A stretch of DNA of 64,000 nt from Bacillus shivajii (GTDB lineage: Bacteria > Bacillota > Bacilli > Bacillales > Salisediminibacteriaceae). How positions within the stretch are numbered: the stretch's first letter is position 1; every line of letters begins with the position of its first letter. A program made the position numbers and the translations under genes. The notes beneath the pieces are model-generated. The model saw only the letters and a program-made list of their open reading frames with translations. It was not told the DNA's origin and made no database searches. Below, piece after piece: positions 46,738 to 59,881 of the stretch. The stretch spans positions 992,001-1,056,000 of the forward strand of contig NZ_CP084703.1 in assembly GCF_020519665.1 (NCBI RefSeq), given 5' to 3'.

Positions 46738-46770
46738 ATTCAAGTCGTTAACGGACGACAAGGATGTTTT

Positions 46771-46790
46771 TGACCTTTGAAAACTAAACA
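46771..46790 (+). promoter_or_regulatory. boxA-like antitermination site in the rrn leader
   Basis: TGACCTTTGAAAACTAAACA resembles the Bacillus rrn leader boxA region. A related TTGTTCTTTGAAAACTAGAT is in the 16S-23S spacer at 48631. Confidence 0.5.
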
Positions 46791-46866
46791 AAAAGCCAAG
46801 CGAAATGGGATATGAAAATATCCCGTCAATGAAATTTTTAAATGATGTCAGAGACATCAAACTCAC

Positions 46867-48424
<1,558 letters not shown>

Positions 48425-48903
48425 AAGGAGCTATTAGCTCATTACTTTATCGATCGTTTGCGCTTTTTGTTTAGTTTTGAGAGGTTATACTCTCAAATAA
48501 ATAACTTTGCAAAGAGGATCAAGCTATTCAAGGAAGCAAGGATTCGAGCGATTGAGCGTATGTTTAAAGGATACGTGACAAGAGCGAGAGACGAAGCTGA
48601 CGAAGAAGAGCGACGATCATCTGTAGCAAATTGTTCTTTGAAAACTAGATAACAGATTAAGACTGATTGATCTTCACCGGTTGTTTGAAACGAATTCAGT
48701 AATGGATTCGACAGAGTACAACCGAGTGTCTTAGAAGGTTAATATGACGCCATACGTGGTAAAACCAATTATGATATTGGTTTGCAAAGAGAACCGAGGA
48801 GTTCAAGGAAGCAAGTGATGAGAGGCCACAGCGTACAACATGTACGTGAGGATCTCGAAGATCGCAGCTGACGCAGAAATCCGATGGTTATCTGCCGCAA
48901 AGT
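48425..48903 (+). other. 16S-23S spacer without tRNA genes, with a duplicated module
   Basis: No tRNA-Ile or tRNA-Ala is present. Two similar modules (48506-48630 and 48781-48902) each start TTTGCAAAGAG and contain TTCAAGGAAGCAAG, a GCGTAY/RTACG hairpin and GAAGCTGACG or CAGCTGACG. Each ends AGCAAA or CGCAAA, pairing with the opening TTTGC. A boxA-like site lies between them. Confidence 0.7.
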
Positions 48904-51838
<2,935 letters not shown>

Positions 51839-51922
51839 AAGTATTACATTAACCTTCAGACCGAAGGTCATCAGTCAAATGTTATCTAGTTTTGAGAGTA
51901 CAATACTTCTCAATTTCATAAG

Positions 51923-52038
<116 letters not shown>

Positions 52039-52049
52039 CCAATTTTTAT

Positions 52050-52124
52050 TCCACAGTAGCTCAGTGGTAGAGCAATCGGCTGTTAACCGATCGGTCGTAG
52101 GTTCGAGTCCTACCTGTGGAGCCA
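52050..52124 (+). tRNA. tRNA-Asn (GTT)
   Basis: Cloverleaf with anticodon loop CTGTTAA and encoded CCA. First of the cluster, as in B. subtilis trnD. Confidence 0.95.
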
Positions 52125-52127
52125 TAC

Positions 52128-52220
52128 GGAGAGGTGTCCGAGTGGCCGAAGGAGCACGATTGGAAATCGTGTAGGCGGTTTAAACCCGTCTCGAGGGTTC
52201 AAATCCCTCTCTCTCCGCCA
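52128..52220 (+). tRNA. tRNA-Ser (GGA)
   Basis: Class II tRNA of 93 nt with a long variable arm; anticodon loop TTGGAAA; CCA encoded. Confidence 0.95.
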
Positions 52221-52229
52221 GAAATATAA

Positions 52230-52304
52230 GGCCCATTGGTCAAGTGGTTAAGACACCGCCCTTTCACGGCGGTAACAGGGGTTCGAATCCCCTATGGGTC
52301 ACCA
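52230..52304 (+). tRNA. tRNA-Glu (TTC)
   Basis: Anticodon stem CCGCC/GGCGG with loop CTTTCAC; CCA encoded. Confidence 0.95.
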
Positions 52305-52308
52305 ATTT

Positions 52309-52384
52309 GGAGGATTAGCTCAGTTGGGAGAGCACTTGCCTTACAAGCAAGGGGTCGGTGGTTCGAGCCCGCCATCCTCCACCA
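52309..52384 (+). tRNA. tRNA-Val (TAC)
   Basis: Anticodon stem CTTGC/GCAAG with loop CTTACAA; CCA encoded. Confidence 0.95.
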
Positions 52385-52581
52385 TTTTATACAAGCGCAC
52401 ACGACTCAAAATCGTGTTCACCTGTAAGCTTTCATATCGTCGCGGGGTGGAGCAACGAGCGCAACATCGTCGAATGATCTACGAGTTGTCTCGACGCATA
52501 AACTACAAAGCGGTGCTAGAAGAGGAAGAGACAGTCTAATATGCTACGGAGCATAACATTATCCGTAAGCTTTCATAACGA
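52385..52581. other. tRNA-fragment region between tRNA-Val and tRNA-fMet
   Basis: Instead of a short spacer there are 197 bp. They hold a tRNA-Leu(CAA)-like anticodon arm (CACGACTCAAAATCGTGTTC at 52397), then GTAAGCTTTCATATCG plus the first 14 bases of tRNA-fMet (CGCGGGGTGGAGCA, 52441-52454). A family C element follows. A second copy of GTAAGCTTTCATAACG then leads into the intact tRNA-fMet. Confidence 0.75.
52453..52534. repeat. Dispersed hairpin element, family C, inside the tRNA cluster
   Basis: CGAGTTGTCTCGACGCATAA ... GCTAGAAGAGGAAGAGACAG, with stem TGTCTC (52487-52492) / GAGACA (52528-52533). It is closely related to 23539. Confidence 0.7.
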
Positions 52582-52658
<77 letters not shown>

Positions 52659-52680
52659 AATTTTAAATACATATTTGTGT

Positions 52681-52756
52681 GGTCCCGTGGTGTAGCGGTT
52701 AACATGCCTGCCTGTCACGCAGGAGATCGCGGGTTCGATTCCCGTCGGGACCGCCA
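52681..52756 (+). tRNA. tRNA-Asp (GTC)
   Basis: Anticodon loop CTGTCAC in stem CCTGC/GCAGG; CCA encoded. Confidence 0.95.
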
Positions 52757-52759
52757 TTT

Positions 52760-52835
<76 letters not shown>

Positions 52836-52842
52836 TTTTTTT

Positions 52843-52918
<76 letters not shown>

Positions 52919-52932
52919 TTTTTTATTTTCTC

Positions 52933-52961
52933 TTGACGAATTATAAAAGATTCGGTAATAT
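52933..52961 (+). promoter_or_regulatory. Internal promoter before tRNA-Tyr
   Basis: TTGACG, 17 nt, TAATAT in the spacer between tRNA-Thr and tRNA-Tyr. It could transcribe the distal tRNAs independently of rrn. Confidence 0.55.
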
Positions 52962-52977
52962 ATTTATTGTCTCATTT

Positions 52978-53062
52978 GGAGGGGTAGCGAAGTGGCTAAA
53001 CGCGGCGGACTGTAAATCCGCTCCCTCAGGGTTCGGGAGTTCGAATCTCTCCCCCTCCACCA
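52978..53062 (+). tRNA. tRNA-Tyr (GTA)
   Basis: Class II tRNA of 85 nt, anticodon loop CTGTAAA; CCA encoded. Confidence 0.95.
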
Positions 53063-53170
53063 TTTGAATACTGAACGAAACTTACAAAACCATAATTTTA
53101 AATTTATCAGTATTTTTCTGAACATAATACAAGGGTTTAGATTATACTGTTTAATGTATATGATTATTAT

Positions 53171-53247
53171 GGCGGTTGTGGCGAAGTGGTTAACGCACCG
53201 GATTGTGGTTCCGGCATTCGTGGGTTCGATTCCCATCAGCCGCCCCA
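53171..53247 (+). tRNA. tRNA-His (GTG)
   Basis: Extra 5' G pairing with C73; anticodon loop TTGTGGT. A 108-bp AT-rich spacer without any tRNA precedes it, where tRNA-Trp sits in B. subtilis. Confidence 0.95.
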
Positions 53248-53262
53248 TTCGAGATAAATTAA

Positions 53263-53337
53263 AGGGCTATAGCCAAGCGGTAAGGCATCGGATTTTGATT
53301 CCGTGATTCGCAGGTTCGAATCCTGCTAGCCCTGCCA
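53263..53337 (+). tRNA. tRNA-Gln (TTG)
   Basis: Acceptor AGGGCTA/TAGCCCT; anticodon loop TTTTGAT; CCA encoded. Confidence 0.94.
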
Positions 53338-53344
53338 TTTTCAT

Positions 53345-53419
53345 GCGGAAGTAGTTCAGTGGTAGAACACCACCTTGCCAAGGTGGGGGTCGCGGGTTCG
53401 AATCCCGTCTTCCGCTCCA
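53345..53419 (+). tRNA. tRNA-Gly (GCC)
   Basis: Anticodon loop TTGCCAA in stem CACC/GGTG; CCA encoded. Confidence 0.95.
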
Positions 53420-53430
53420 GAATAACATAT

Positions 53431-53504
53431 GGCGGCATAGCCAAGTGGTAAGGCATGGGTCTGCAAAACCCTGATCCCCGGTTCGAATCCGGGTGCCGCC
53501 TCCA
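53431..53504 (+). tRNA. tRNA-Cys (GCA)
   Basis: Anticodon loop CTGCAAA in stem GGGT/ACCC; CCA encoded. Confidence 0.95.
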
Positions 53505-53529
53505 TAATAAAAAGTCCTTTATACCTCAT

Positions 53530-53618
53530 GCCGGGGTGGTGGAATTGGCAGACACACAGGACTTAAAATCCTGCGGTAGGTGACTACCGTGCCGGTTCAA
53601 GTCCGGCCCTCGGCACCA
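53530..53618 (+). tRNA. tRNA-Leu (TAA)
   Basis: Class II tRNA of 89 nt, anticodon loop CTTAAAA; CCA encoded. Confidence 0.95.
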
Positions 53619-53654
53619 ATTATAATTTATCAATATATACTGCCAGTGTGATTT

Positions 53655-53739
53655 GCCGGTGTGGCGGAATTGGCAGACGCGCACGACTCAAAATCGTGTT
53701 CCTTCTGGAGTGTCGGTTCGACCCCGACCACCGGTACCA
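53655..53739 (+). tRNA. tRNA-Leu (CAA)
   Basis: Class II tRNA of 85 nt, anticodon loop CTCAAAA. Its anticodon arm resembles the fragment at 52397. CCA encoded. Confidence 0.94.
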
Positions 53740-53757
53740 TACATAAATGATAATCCA

Positions 53758-53802
53758 GCGACTCTTAACGATTTAAAAAACGTTGAGAGTCGTTTTTTTT
53801 GA
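53758..53802 (+). terminator. Terminator of the rrn-tRNA operon
   Basis: GCGACTCTTAACG pairs with CGTTGAGAGTCG(T), followed by eight T. Confidence 0.9.
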
Positions 53803-54002
53803 TTTTTCTGCTAAGTACGTGTAGACAATCAGATCGTACTGGAAAGTGAACATATAATTAGGAAGAATACTGAGAAGGGAAAAGCCTGTAAACTACGGTG
53901 AAACCGCCTCCCTTATTATATATAGGGAAAGTTCAGAAGAAGTGATATTGATGTTGGAATAAAGTCAAAATATCGAATCCATTTAGTTTAGTCCAAAAAA
54001 TG

Positions 54003-54110
54003 AATGAAGGCTCTGTATGAAAAGACATCAAAGTTCAATTCACATTTCCTTTAGTTTCAATTACTTTTTCGTTCATGCTTTAACTAGTCATGTTATCGTC
54101 AAATACGGAA
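54003..54110. pseudogene. Decayed copy of the 3' region of the 57826 coiled-coil gene
   Basis: It shares TGTTATCGTCAAATACG exactly (54091 and 57921), plus TTCACATTTC, TTCATG-TTTAACT and TGAAGG blocks in the same order and orientation as 57800-57937, with an internal deletion. No open frame remains. Confidence 0.55.
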
Positions 54111-54154
54111 CGTAGTTATATATTGCAAAATAGAAATACGTAATAAAAGTCCAT

Positions 54155-54254
54155 CTATTTGATACGGTACAACTAGCATGATAGCCTGGATGGCAAGGCG
54201 AGTTTCCTGGCTTCCTGGTTTGACATCATGCTCATAAAGGACCGTGTCAAATAG
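54155..54254. ncRNA. Large hairpin of unknown identity upstream of ppc
   Basis: CTATTTGATACGGT (54155-54168) pairs with ACCGTGTCAAATAG (54241-54254), 14 bp with one G-U. Inside, AGCATGAT (54175-54182) pairs with ATCATGCT (54225-54232). The 42-nt apex contains TTTCCTGG and TTCCTGG. It lies in the 1-kb region 53803-54736, which has no gene. It could be a structured RNA or the footprint of a mobile element; orientation is undetermined. Confidence 0.4.
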
Positions 54255-54736
54255 AAATTATCTAATGTAATTTTAGTTGCAAAACGATGTATGAGTGCAT
54301 TGCAATTTTATGTACTATAAAAATGCACAATCCATTATTTCATCATTTGCTAAGGAATACGGCTAACTTATCTACGATAGAATTTTCTTAAAAATTTGAT
54401 TACTCATAGTCTAGTATGTTAATATAGTAAAAATCATAGAGAATAATAGTATCCTTTCAAGTTATGGGACGTTTTTTGTCCACCTTGGGACGTTAGAGGT
54501 CATGATTTTTTCATTATTGATCGATAGCGTAGGCATTACTTTACTAATTACCCTGCAGCACCATTTTACTTCAAGTCACCTTTAGATTTGTGAGTTAACT
54601 ACGCTTCTCCTCATCATCCTCACGTACCAACTATGTATGCCCCGAGGATTCGTTGCTTGTTTCCTTGTGCGCCTTGGTGCTCTTTGTAAAACCAACTTTT
54701 TTCAATATATACTGAAAATATTAGGAGATGACTTAT

Positions 54737-57490
54737 ATGATAAATGTAACTGATAGTAGTTTACTTTTACGAAATGATGTGAAAAAACTCGGTAATATCC
54801 TAGGGGAAATTCTCGTTCATCATGGTGGTATCTCTTTATTTAACAAAGTCGAAGAAATCAGAGAAAAAACGAAAAACTTAAGAAAAAATTATGATGAAAA
54901 CTTATATGAAAGTTTAAAAGAAGAGATTAATAGTGTTCAACCACCAGTTAGGCAACAAGTTATTCGTGCCTTTTCCATTTATTTTCACCTTATAAATATT
55001 GCCGAACAAAATCATCGTATTCGTCGCAGACGTCAATATCAATTACAAGATGAAGGCGCCGTTCAGCCTGTTTCAATTGAAAGTGCAGTTGCTGCACTGA
55101 AAGAGGACAAATTTTCTGAAGAAGTTATTCAACAAGTTTTAAATGATTTATCGATTGAACTCATTATTACTGCACACCCAACGGAAGCAACGAAGCGTAC
55201 CGTACTTGAAACACAAAAGCGAATTTCAATGATCTTGCAACAATTCGATAATCCATTGTTAACACAGAAACAACGTGCCGATTTAGACGAAAGTTTGTTT
55301 AATGAGGTAACAGCTTTATGGCAGACGGATGAATTACGCCAACGTAAGCCTAGTGTTTTAGATGAAGTGAAAAATGGTCTTTATTACTTTGATCATACTT
55401 TATTTGAAGTGTTACCTGAGGTCCATCAAGAATTAGAAAATCAACTAAAAGACTACTATCCAAATAGTGATTACAAAGTTCCGAACTTTCTCCACTTTGG
55501 ATCGTGGATCGGTGGAGACCGAGATGGTAACCCAAACGTGACTCCAGAAATTACATGGGAAACATTAAAGCTTCAAAGAAGATTAGTTATCAAAAAATAT
55601 AAAGCAGCCGTTGTAGAATTAATGAAGCGATTTAGTCAGTCTACAACGCGCGTGTCAATTAGTGAAGATCTTATCGAATCAGTCGAAAAAGATGAGAAGA
55701 AGTATATGGATGAAGATGAAAAATGGCAAGTAAAAAATGAAATTTATCGTCGTAAGTTCGCGGTCATCCTTAAACGCCTTCGTAACGTCGGAAAATCAGA
55801 TTATGGCTATAAAGCTTCAGAAGAGTTACTTCACGACTTAAAGTTCATTAAAGAAAGTGCCGAAAAGCATCAGCCAGCTCATAATAAATTAAAAACGATC
55901 CGTAAGCTCATTCGTCAAGTTGAATTGTTCGGATTTCATTTAGCGACACTTGATATTAGAAACCATAGTGGTGAACATGAAACTGCAATCACTGAAGTTT
56001 TAAAGGCTGTAAATATTACTGAAGACTATTCTGCTTTAAATGAAGAAGACAAGGTAAGCATTCTTGAACGAGTGTTGAACGAACCGAGGCCTCTTTTACT
56101 AATCGAAGAAGATTACTCGCCGGAAACACAAGAAGTATTAAAAACGTTCCAGATGATTAAAAAAGCACATACAGAGTTTGGTCGTCGCTCCATTGAAGTG
56201 TATCTCGTCAGTATGACGCAATCGGCAAGTGACTTACTAGAAGTGCTTGTCTTAGCAAAAGAAGCAGGGATTTATCGCTTACACGCAGATGGTAAAGTAG
56301 AGAGCTATTTACATGTGGCACCTTTACTAGAGACGATCGATGACTTAGTTGCAGGTCCTAAGATTATGAAAACATTGTTTGAGATGGACGTGTATCGTAA
56401 CCATATCCACGAACGTGGCAATCATCAAGAAATTATGCTCGGGTACTCAGACGGTAGTAAAGATGGGGGGACGTTAACGGCGAATTGGAAGCTGTTTAAA
56501 GCACAAGAAGAAATTCATAATATGGCGAAGCAATTTAATATACGTTTGAAATTTTTCCATGGTCGTGGTGGTTCGTTAGGTCGAGGTGGCGGACCGTTAA
56601 ATCGTAGTATTTTATCACAACCAGCTGAAACTTTAGGCGATGGCGTGAAAATTACTGAACAAGGAGAAGTGTTGTCGTCGAGGTACTTACTTGAAGATAT
56701 CGCCTATCGTAATTTAGAACAAGCGGCGTCGGCATTACTTGAATCGTCAGCAAAAGCTTCTAAAAGCTCTCTCGAAGGGAATATTCGTGATAAAGCATGG
56801 GAAGAAGCGATGGAAGAGATTTCAAAACATTCTTTGAAAAAATATCAATCTCTCGTTTTTGGCGATAGAGATTTCTTAACGTACTTTACACAAGCTACAC
56901 CGTTAAAAGAATTAGCAGAGCTAAATATTGGATCAAGACCAATGAGTCGAAAAGGAAGTCAACGCTTCGAAGATTTACGTGCGATTCCATGGGTTTTTGC
57001 TTGGACACAATCAAGGCAAATGATTCCGGCTTGGTATGCGGCAGGCACTGGGTTACATGCTTTTGTGACGAAGAGAGAAGATAACTTACAGTTGCTACAA
57101 AACATGTATAAAAACTGGCCATTCTTCCAATCAACAATCAATAATTTACAAATGGCATTATTGAAAGCAGATTTACCAACGGCTAAAGAATATATTCACT
57201 TAGTTGAAGATGGAGAAATTGCAGATCGTATTTTTAACGATATTTCTGATGAATATAATAGAACGCGGGAAGTTTTATTAAAAATTACTGGTCATCAACA
57301 ACTCCTTGATCACGCACCAAGTATTCAAGAGTCAGTTGATCGACGTAATCCTTATGTAGACCCACTCAACTTCCTCCAGGTTGATTTGATTCAAAAAATG
57401 CGTGATGCAGAAGATCAAGATGAGGAACTATTAACGGAAGTACTCTTAACCATTAGTGGCGTTGCTGCTGGCTTAGTAAATACAGGTTAA
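54737..57490 (+). CDS. ppc: Phosphoenolpyruvate carboxylase
   Basis: This 917-residue anaplerotic enzyme makes oxaloacetate from PEP and bicarbonate. TAHPTEATKR contains catalytic His147; GYSDGSKDGG and FHGRGGSLGRGGGP are the PEP-site loops; the C-terminal SRPMSRKGSQ and the closing NTG are typical. AGGAG is 9 nt before the ATG at 54737; the ATG at 54728 is in the ribosome site. B. subtilis lacks ppc and relies on pyruvate carboxylase. A strong hairpin follows. Confidence 0.96.
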   Translation: MINVTDSSLLLRNDVKKLGNILGEILVHHGGISLFNKVEEIREKTKNLRKNYDENLYESLKEEINSVQPPVRQQVIRAFSIYFHLINIAEQNHRIRRRRQYQLQDEGAVQPVSIESAVAALKEDKFSEEVIQQVLNDLSIELIITAHPTEATKRTVLETQKRISMILQQFDNPLLTQKQRADLDESLFNEVTALWQTDELRQRKPSVLDEVKNGLYYFDHTLFEVLPEVHQELENQLKDYYPNSDYKVPNFLHFGSWIGGDRDGNPNVTPEITWETLKLQRRLVIKKYKAAVVELMKRFSQSTTRVSISEDLIESVEKDEKKYMDEDEKWQVKNEIYRRKFAVILKRLRNVGKSDYGYKASEELLHDLKFIKESAEKHQPAHNKLKTIRKLIRQVELFGFHLATLDIRNHSGEHETAITEVLKAVNITEDYSALNEEDKVSILERVLNEPRPLLLIEEDYSPETQEVLKTFQMIKKAHTEFGRRSIEVYLVSMTQSASDLLEVLVLAKEAGIYRLHADGKVESYLHVAPLLETIDDLVAGPKIMKTLFEMDVYRNHIHERGNHQEIMLGYSDGSKDGGTLTANWKLFKAQEEIHNMAKQFNIRLKFFHGRGGSLGRGGGPLNRSILSQPAETLGDGVKITEQGEVLSSRYLLEDIAYRNLEQAASALLESSAKASKSSLEGNIRDKAWEEAMEEISKHSLKKYQSLVFGDRDFLTYFTQATPLKELAELNIGSRPMSRKGSQRFEDLRAIPWVFAWTQSRQMIPAWYAAGTGLHAFVTKREDNLQLLQNMYKNWPFFQSTINNLQMALLKADLPTAKEYIHLVEDGEIADRIFNDISDEYNRTREVLLKITGHQQLLDHAPSIQESVDRRNPYVDPLNFLQVDLIQKMRDAEDQDEELLTEVLLTISGVAAGLVNTG

Positions 57491-57573
57491 TAAGAGGGGG
57501 CCAGCTAATACTGAGCAAGATTAGTTATTGTAGCTACGAGTTATTATTCACAAACGTATAGGTTGGGTCACGA

Positions 57574-57608
57574 AAGGGTCACATAGAAATGTTCTATGTG
57601 ACCCTTTC
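57574..57608 (+). terminator. Hairpin after ppc
   Basis: AAAGGGTCACATAGAA / TTCTATGTGACCCTTT forms a perfect 16-bp stem with a 3-nt loop, without a long T run. Confidence 0.6.
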
Positions 57609-57723
57609 CACTCTGAGTTGTATGCTGGGCTGCGATCACATAACTTCTAAATCACATTGTAAAAGCGTGTCATTGTCTTATATATTTTAATCTTTCATGA
57701 AAAATAGGAGGAAGTTTATTGGA

Positions 57724-57861
57724 ATGGATTTACGAATGGGAGCAATCGTGAGGAAAGACAAAATACCAAATCCATTAAGAATTTGGTTAAAACAACATGA
57801 TATGAAGGTAAAAAATATCGAACTTTCATTCACATTTCGTATTTTTCAGCTCATGTTTTAA
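57724..57861 (+). CDS. Possible 45-aa small protein
   Basis: ATG 12 nt behind AGGAGG opens MDLRMGAIVRKDKIPNPLRI... to TAA at 57859. It is basic and its last 36 bases overlap the 3' end of the convergent coiled-coil gene. No family is recognised, and it may be chance. The rest of 57491-57825 has no gene. Confidence 0.25.
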   Translation: MDLRMGAIVRKDKIPNPLRIWLKQHDMKVKNIELSFTFRIFQLMF

Positions 57862-58803
57862 CTGTTTAATCTTCTCTTCTAATTGAGCAATCAGCGAGAA
57901 ACTTCTTTGAAGTCCGGTGATGTTATCGTCAAATACGATATTAAACACTTCAGTTTGTTGTTGTAATTCCTCGTTCATTGGTTGAGAAGAACGATTTTCA
58001 GATGTTGTTTTAAGGTGAGTTAATTCATTCGTTAGTAGTTCTATTTGATAATTTAATTGTTGGTTAAGGCTCGCTTCAAATTCTAATTCTTCATTTCGTT
58101 CAATAAGCTGTTCGTTTAAACGATCGACTTGTTGTTGCCACCCATTTTGAAGATCTTTATATTTATCAACTTTTGCAGATAACTCTTGGATTTTTGAATC
58201 ATTTTCATCTATTTGTGCTTGCAATTGAATAATGACAGAAGCATTCGTATCAATTTCGCCTTGTAAATTTTCTTTTTCGGTGAGTAACTTTGCGTTTGCT
58301 TTTTGTAATTTAAGGTAGTTTTTATAAGTAGATTCATATTCTTGTTTTACTGTATTCAGGTGCTCGACTTCTAACGTTAATGTATCGATTTGAATATCAA
58401 GATCTTGTTCATAGTTTAAGTGTTCCGTTATTTGCTCTTCAGCTTCGGAAAGCTTGTTTTGCAACTTGATTACTTTCTCTTGCCACTGTTTTTGTTCACC
58501 TTCAAACAGTTTTATAAAATGTTCACTTTCATCTTGAAGTTCAGTCACTTTCCTTTCATACTCAGTGTTTTTCGCTTCTAATTTGGCGGTTAATTCGTTG
58601 AGCTTCTTACGTAGTTCGTTCGATATATTTTGTTGGATTTCTAACTCGTTTTTGTATTGTACGTTTGTTGTTTTGTATTCGTTGCTTTTTTGGTGAAGCT
58701 GGGTTTTATATTTTGCAAGCTCAGATTTTAAGTGAATAATCAATTGCTGAAGTTGGGTTCTTGATTTCCTCGAATTTCGATATATGTTCGCATTTGGATT
58801 CAC
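57826..58803 (-). CDS. Coiled-coil protein, about 325 aa
   Basis: After a basic N-terminus (MNPNANIYRNSRKSRTQ) nearly the whole protein (about residues 17-270) is heptad-patterned and rich in Glu, Lys, Gln and Leu, predicting one long parallel coiled coil. A short Gln-rich linker and a C-terminal helix follow (NITGLQRSFSLIAQLEEKIKQ). It has no signal peptide or membrane segment. It starts with GTG behind AAGGGGGAAG. I recognise no family; a structural or spore-associated role would be a guess. A decayed partial copy lies at 54003. Confidence 0.75.
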   Translation of the reverse strand: MNPNANIYRNSRKSRTQLQQLIIHLKSELAKYKTQLHQKSNEYKTTNVQYKNELEIQQNISNELRKKLNELTAKLEAKNTEYERKVTELQDESEHFIKLFEGEQKQWQEKVIKLQNKLSEAEEQITEHLNYEQDLDIQIDTLTLEVEHLNTVKQEYESTYKNYLKLQKANAKLLTEKENLQGEIDTNASVIIQLQAQIDENDSKIQELSAKVDKYKDLQNGWQQQVDRLNEQLIERNEELEFEASLNQQLNYQIELLTNELTHLKTTSENRSSQPMNEELQQQTEVFNIVFDDNITGLQRSFSLIAQLEEKIKQLKHELKNTKCE

Positions 58804-59025
58804 ATATCTTCCCCCTTAACGGCTTCCTATTTAATTTCAATAGGCTTCTACCTTATTTTATGTAAGATAAATGCCTAGCGTTACCTCTGTAAAAAAATAG
58901 GAAATGATTCCTGATACTGATGGTTAGGGACAGTGGATAATGAAAGAACTATTTAATAGTAAGTTATTAGATGGTTTTGTTCCTTTATTCGGACGTTGAT
59001 GTACCTTATACAGTCCAATATACAC

Positions 59026-59622
59026 CTATAGAATTGTAAAACGAAATCCTTTCTTCTTTAGGCAATCAACAAGTTGAGGCAAAACTTTAACAGTTTGTTT
59101 TAATTCATGAAGCAATATTATTGAACCATACCTTGCATAGTCACAGACATTTGTAATGATTTGGTCTGGACTGTTTTTATGTTCCCAGTCATATGAACAG
59201 ATCTCCCACATAACAGGTTGAAGGTTAAGTTCGTCTAAAATAAGCATTGTGTCTTCGTTGTATTGGCCGAAAGGAGGACGGAAGTACTGAACTTTCTTCC
59301 CAGTTATGCTCTCTATAATAGTTATACTCTTTTTAATGTGATCATATTGCTGTTCTTTGCTTAACTGAATTAAATTTTTATGATTGTGGGCGTGTGATTG
59401 AATAGTGTGCCCTTCATTGATCACTCTTTTCCAAGGACGTTCTGTGTAAAAAAGCTTAGATTGCCAAAAGAACATGGCTGGTACTTGTTTTGCTTTTAAA
59501 ATATCTAAAATTCTATTAGTGTACCTTCCAGGTCCATCGTCAAAGGTTAAAACGGTAGATTTATCACTAGATCTTAACTGCTGAACATTTTTTATCCACC
59601 GATGATCTTTGAGGTCGTACAC
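59026..59622 (-). CDS. Polysaccharide deacetylase (NodB domain), uncertain 5' end
   Basis: This 198-residue NodB-fold protein has TFDDGPG (catalytic and metal Asp28/29), SHAHNH with metal His77 and His81, RPPFGQYN, VMWEICSYDW and ILLHE. Such enzymes remove acetyl groups from peptidoglycan or other glycans. No signal peptide is visible. The GTG at 59622 lacks a proper ribosome site. An ATG at 59658 lies 8 nt from GAGG in the same frame, but its sixth codon is TGA (59641-59643). The gene may therefore be a recent pseudogene or use the weak GTG. Confidence 0.75.
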   Translation of the reverse strand: MYDLKDHRWIKNVQQLRSSDKSTVLTFDDGPGRYTNRILDILKAKQVPAMFFWQSKLFYTERPWKRVINEGHTIQSHAHNHKNLIQLSKEQQYDHIKKSITIIESITGKKVQYFRPPFGQYNEDTMLILDELNLQPVMWEICSYDWEHKNSPDQIITNVCDYARYGSIILLHELKQTVKVLPQLVDCLKKKGFRFTIL

Positions 59623-59779
59623 GACCTCGTTTTTTACTGCTCATGGATGACGAAACATTCATATCACCTCGATTGTTTTTCCCTTATTTATATTATCCAC
59701 AGTATAGTTATATTAAAGGTTAGTATGATTTGTAAGAATCATAAAATAGCTGAACTGCTCTCTTTCCAAATAAAAAGGC

Positions 59780-59803
59780 GAGCAGGAGTACTCAACCCTG
59801 CTC
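59780..59803 (-). terminator. Terminator of amt
   Basis: GAGCAGG / CCTGCTC stem, with CTTTTTATTT following on the minus strand, about 80 bp beyond the amt stop. Confidence 0.7.
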
Positions 59804-59881
59804 ACTCATTTTGTACTATCAAAGTTTATTAGATTTTAGCTAAAATGCGTGCTCAAATGACTCGCCATTCGAGGGTTTTCT

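Noticed and set aside
48425..48903. tRNA-Ile or tRNA-Ala in the rRNA spacer
   Set aside because: No cloverleaf, anticodon arm or T-loop is found there.
52441..52454. Second functional tRNA-Met
   Set aside because: Only the first 14 nt match; the D, anticodon and T arms are absent.
53803..54736. Riboswitch or T-box upstream of ppc
   Set aside because: No T-box or known riboswitch signature was recognised; only the unidentified hairpin and the gene remnant are supported.
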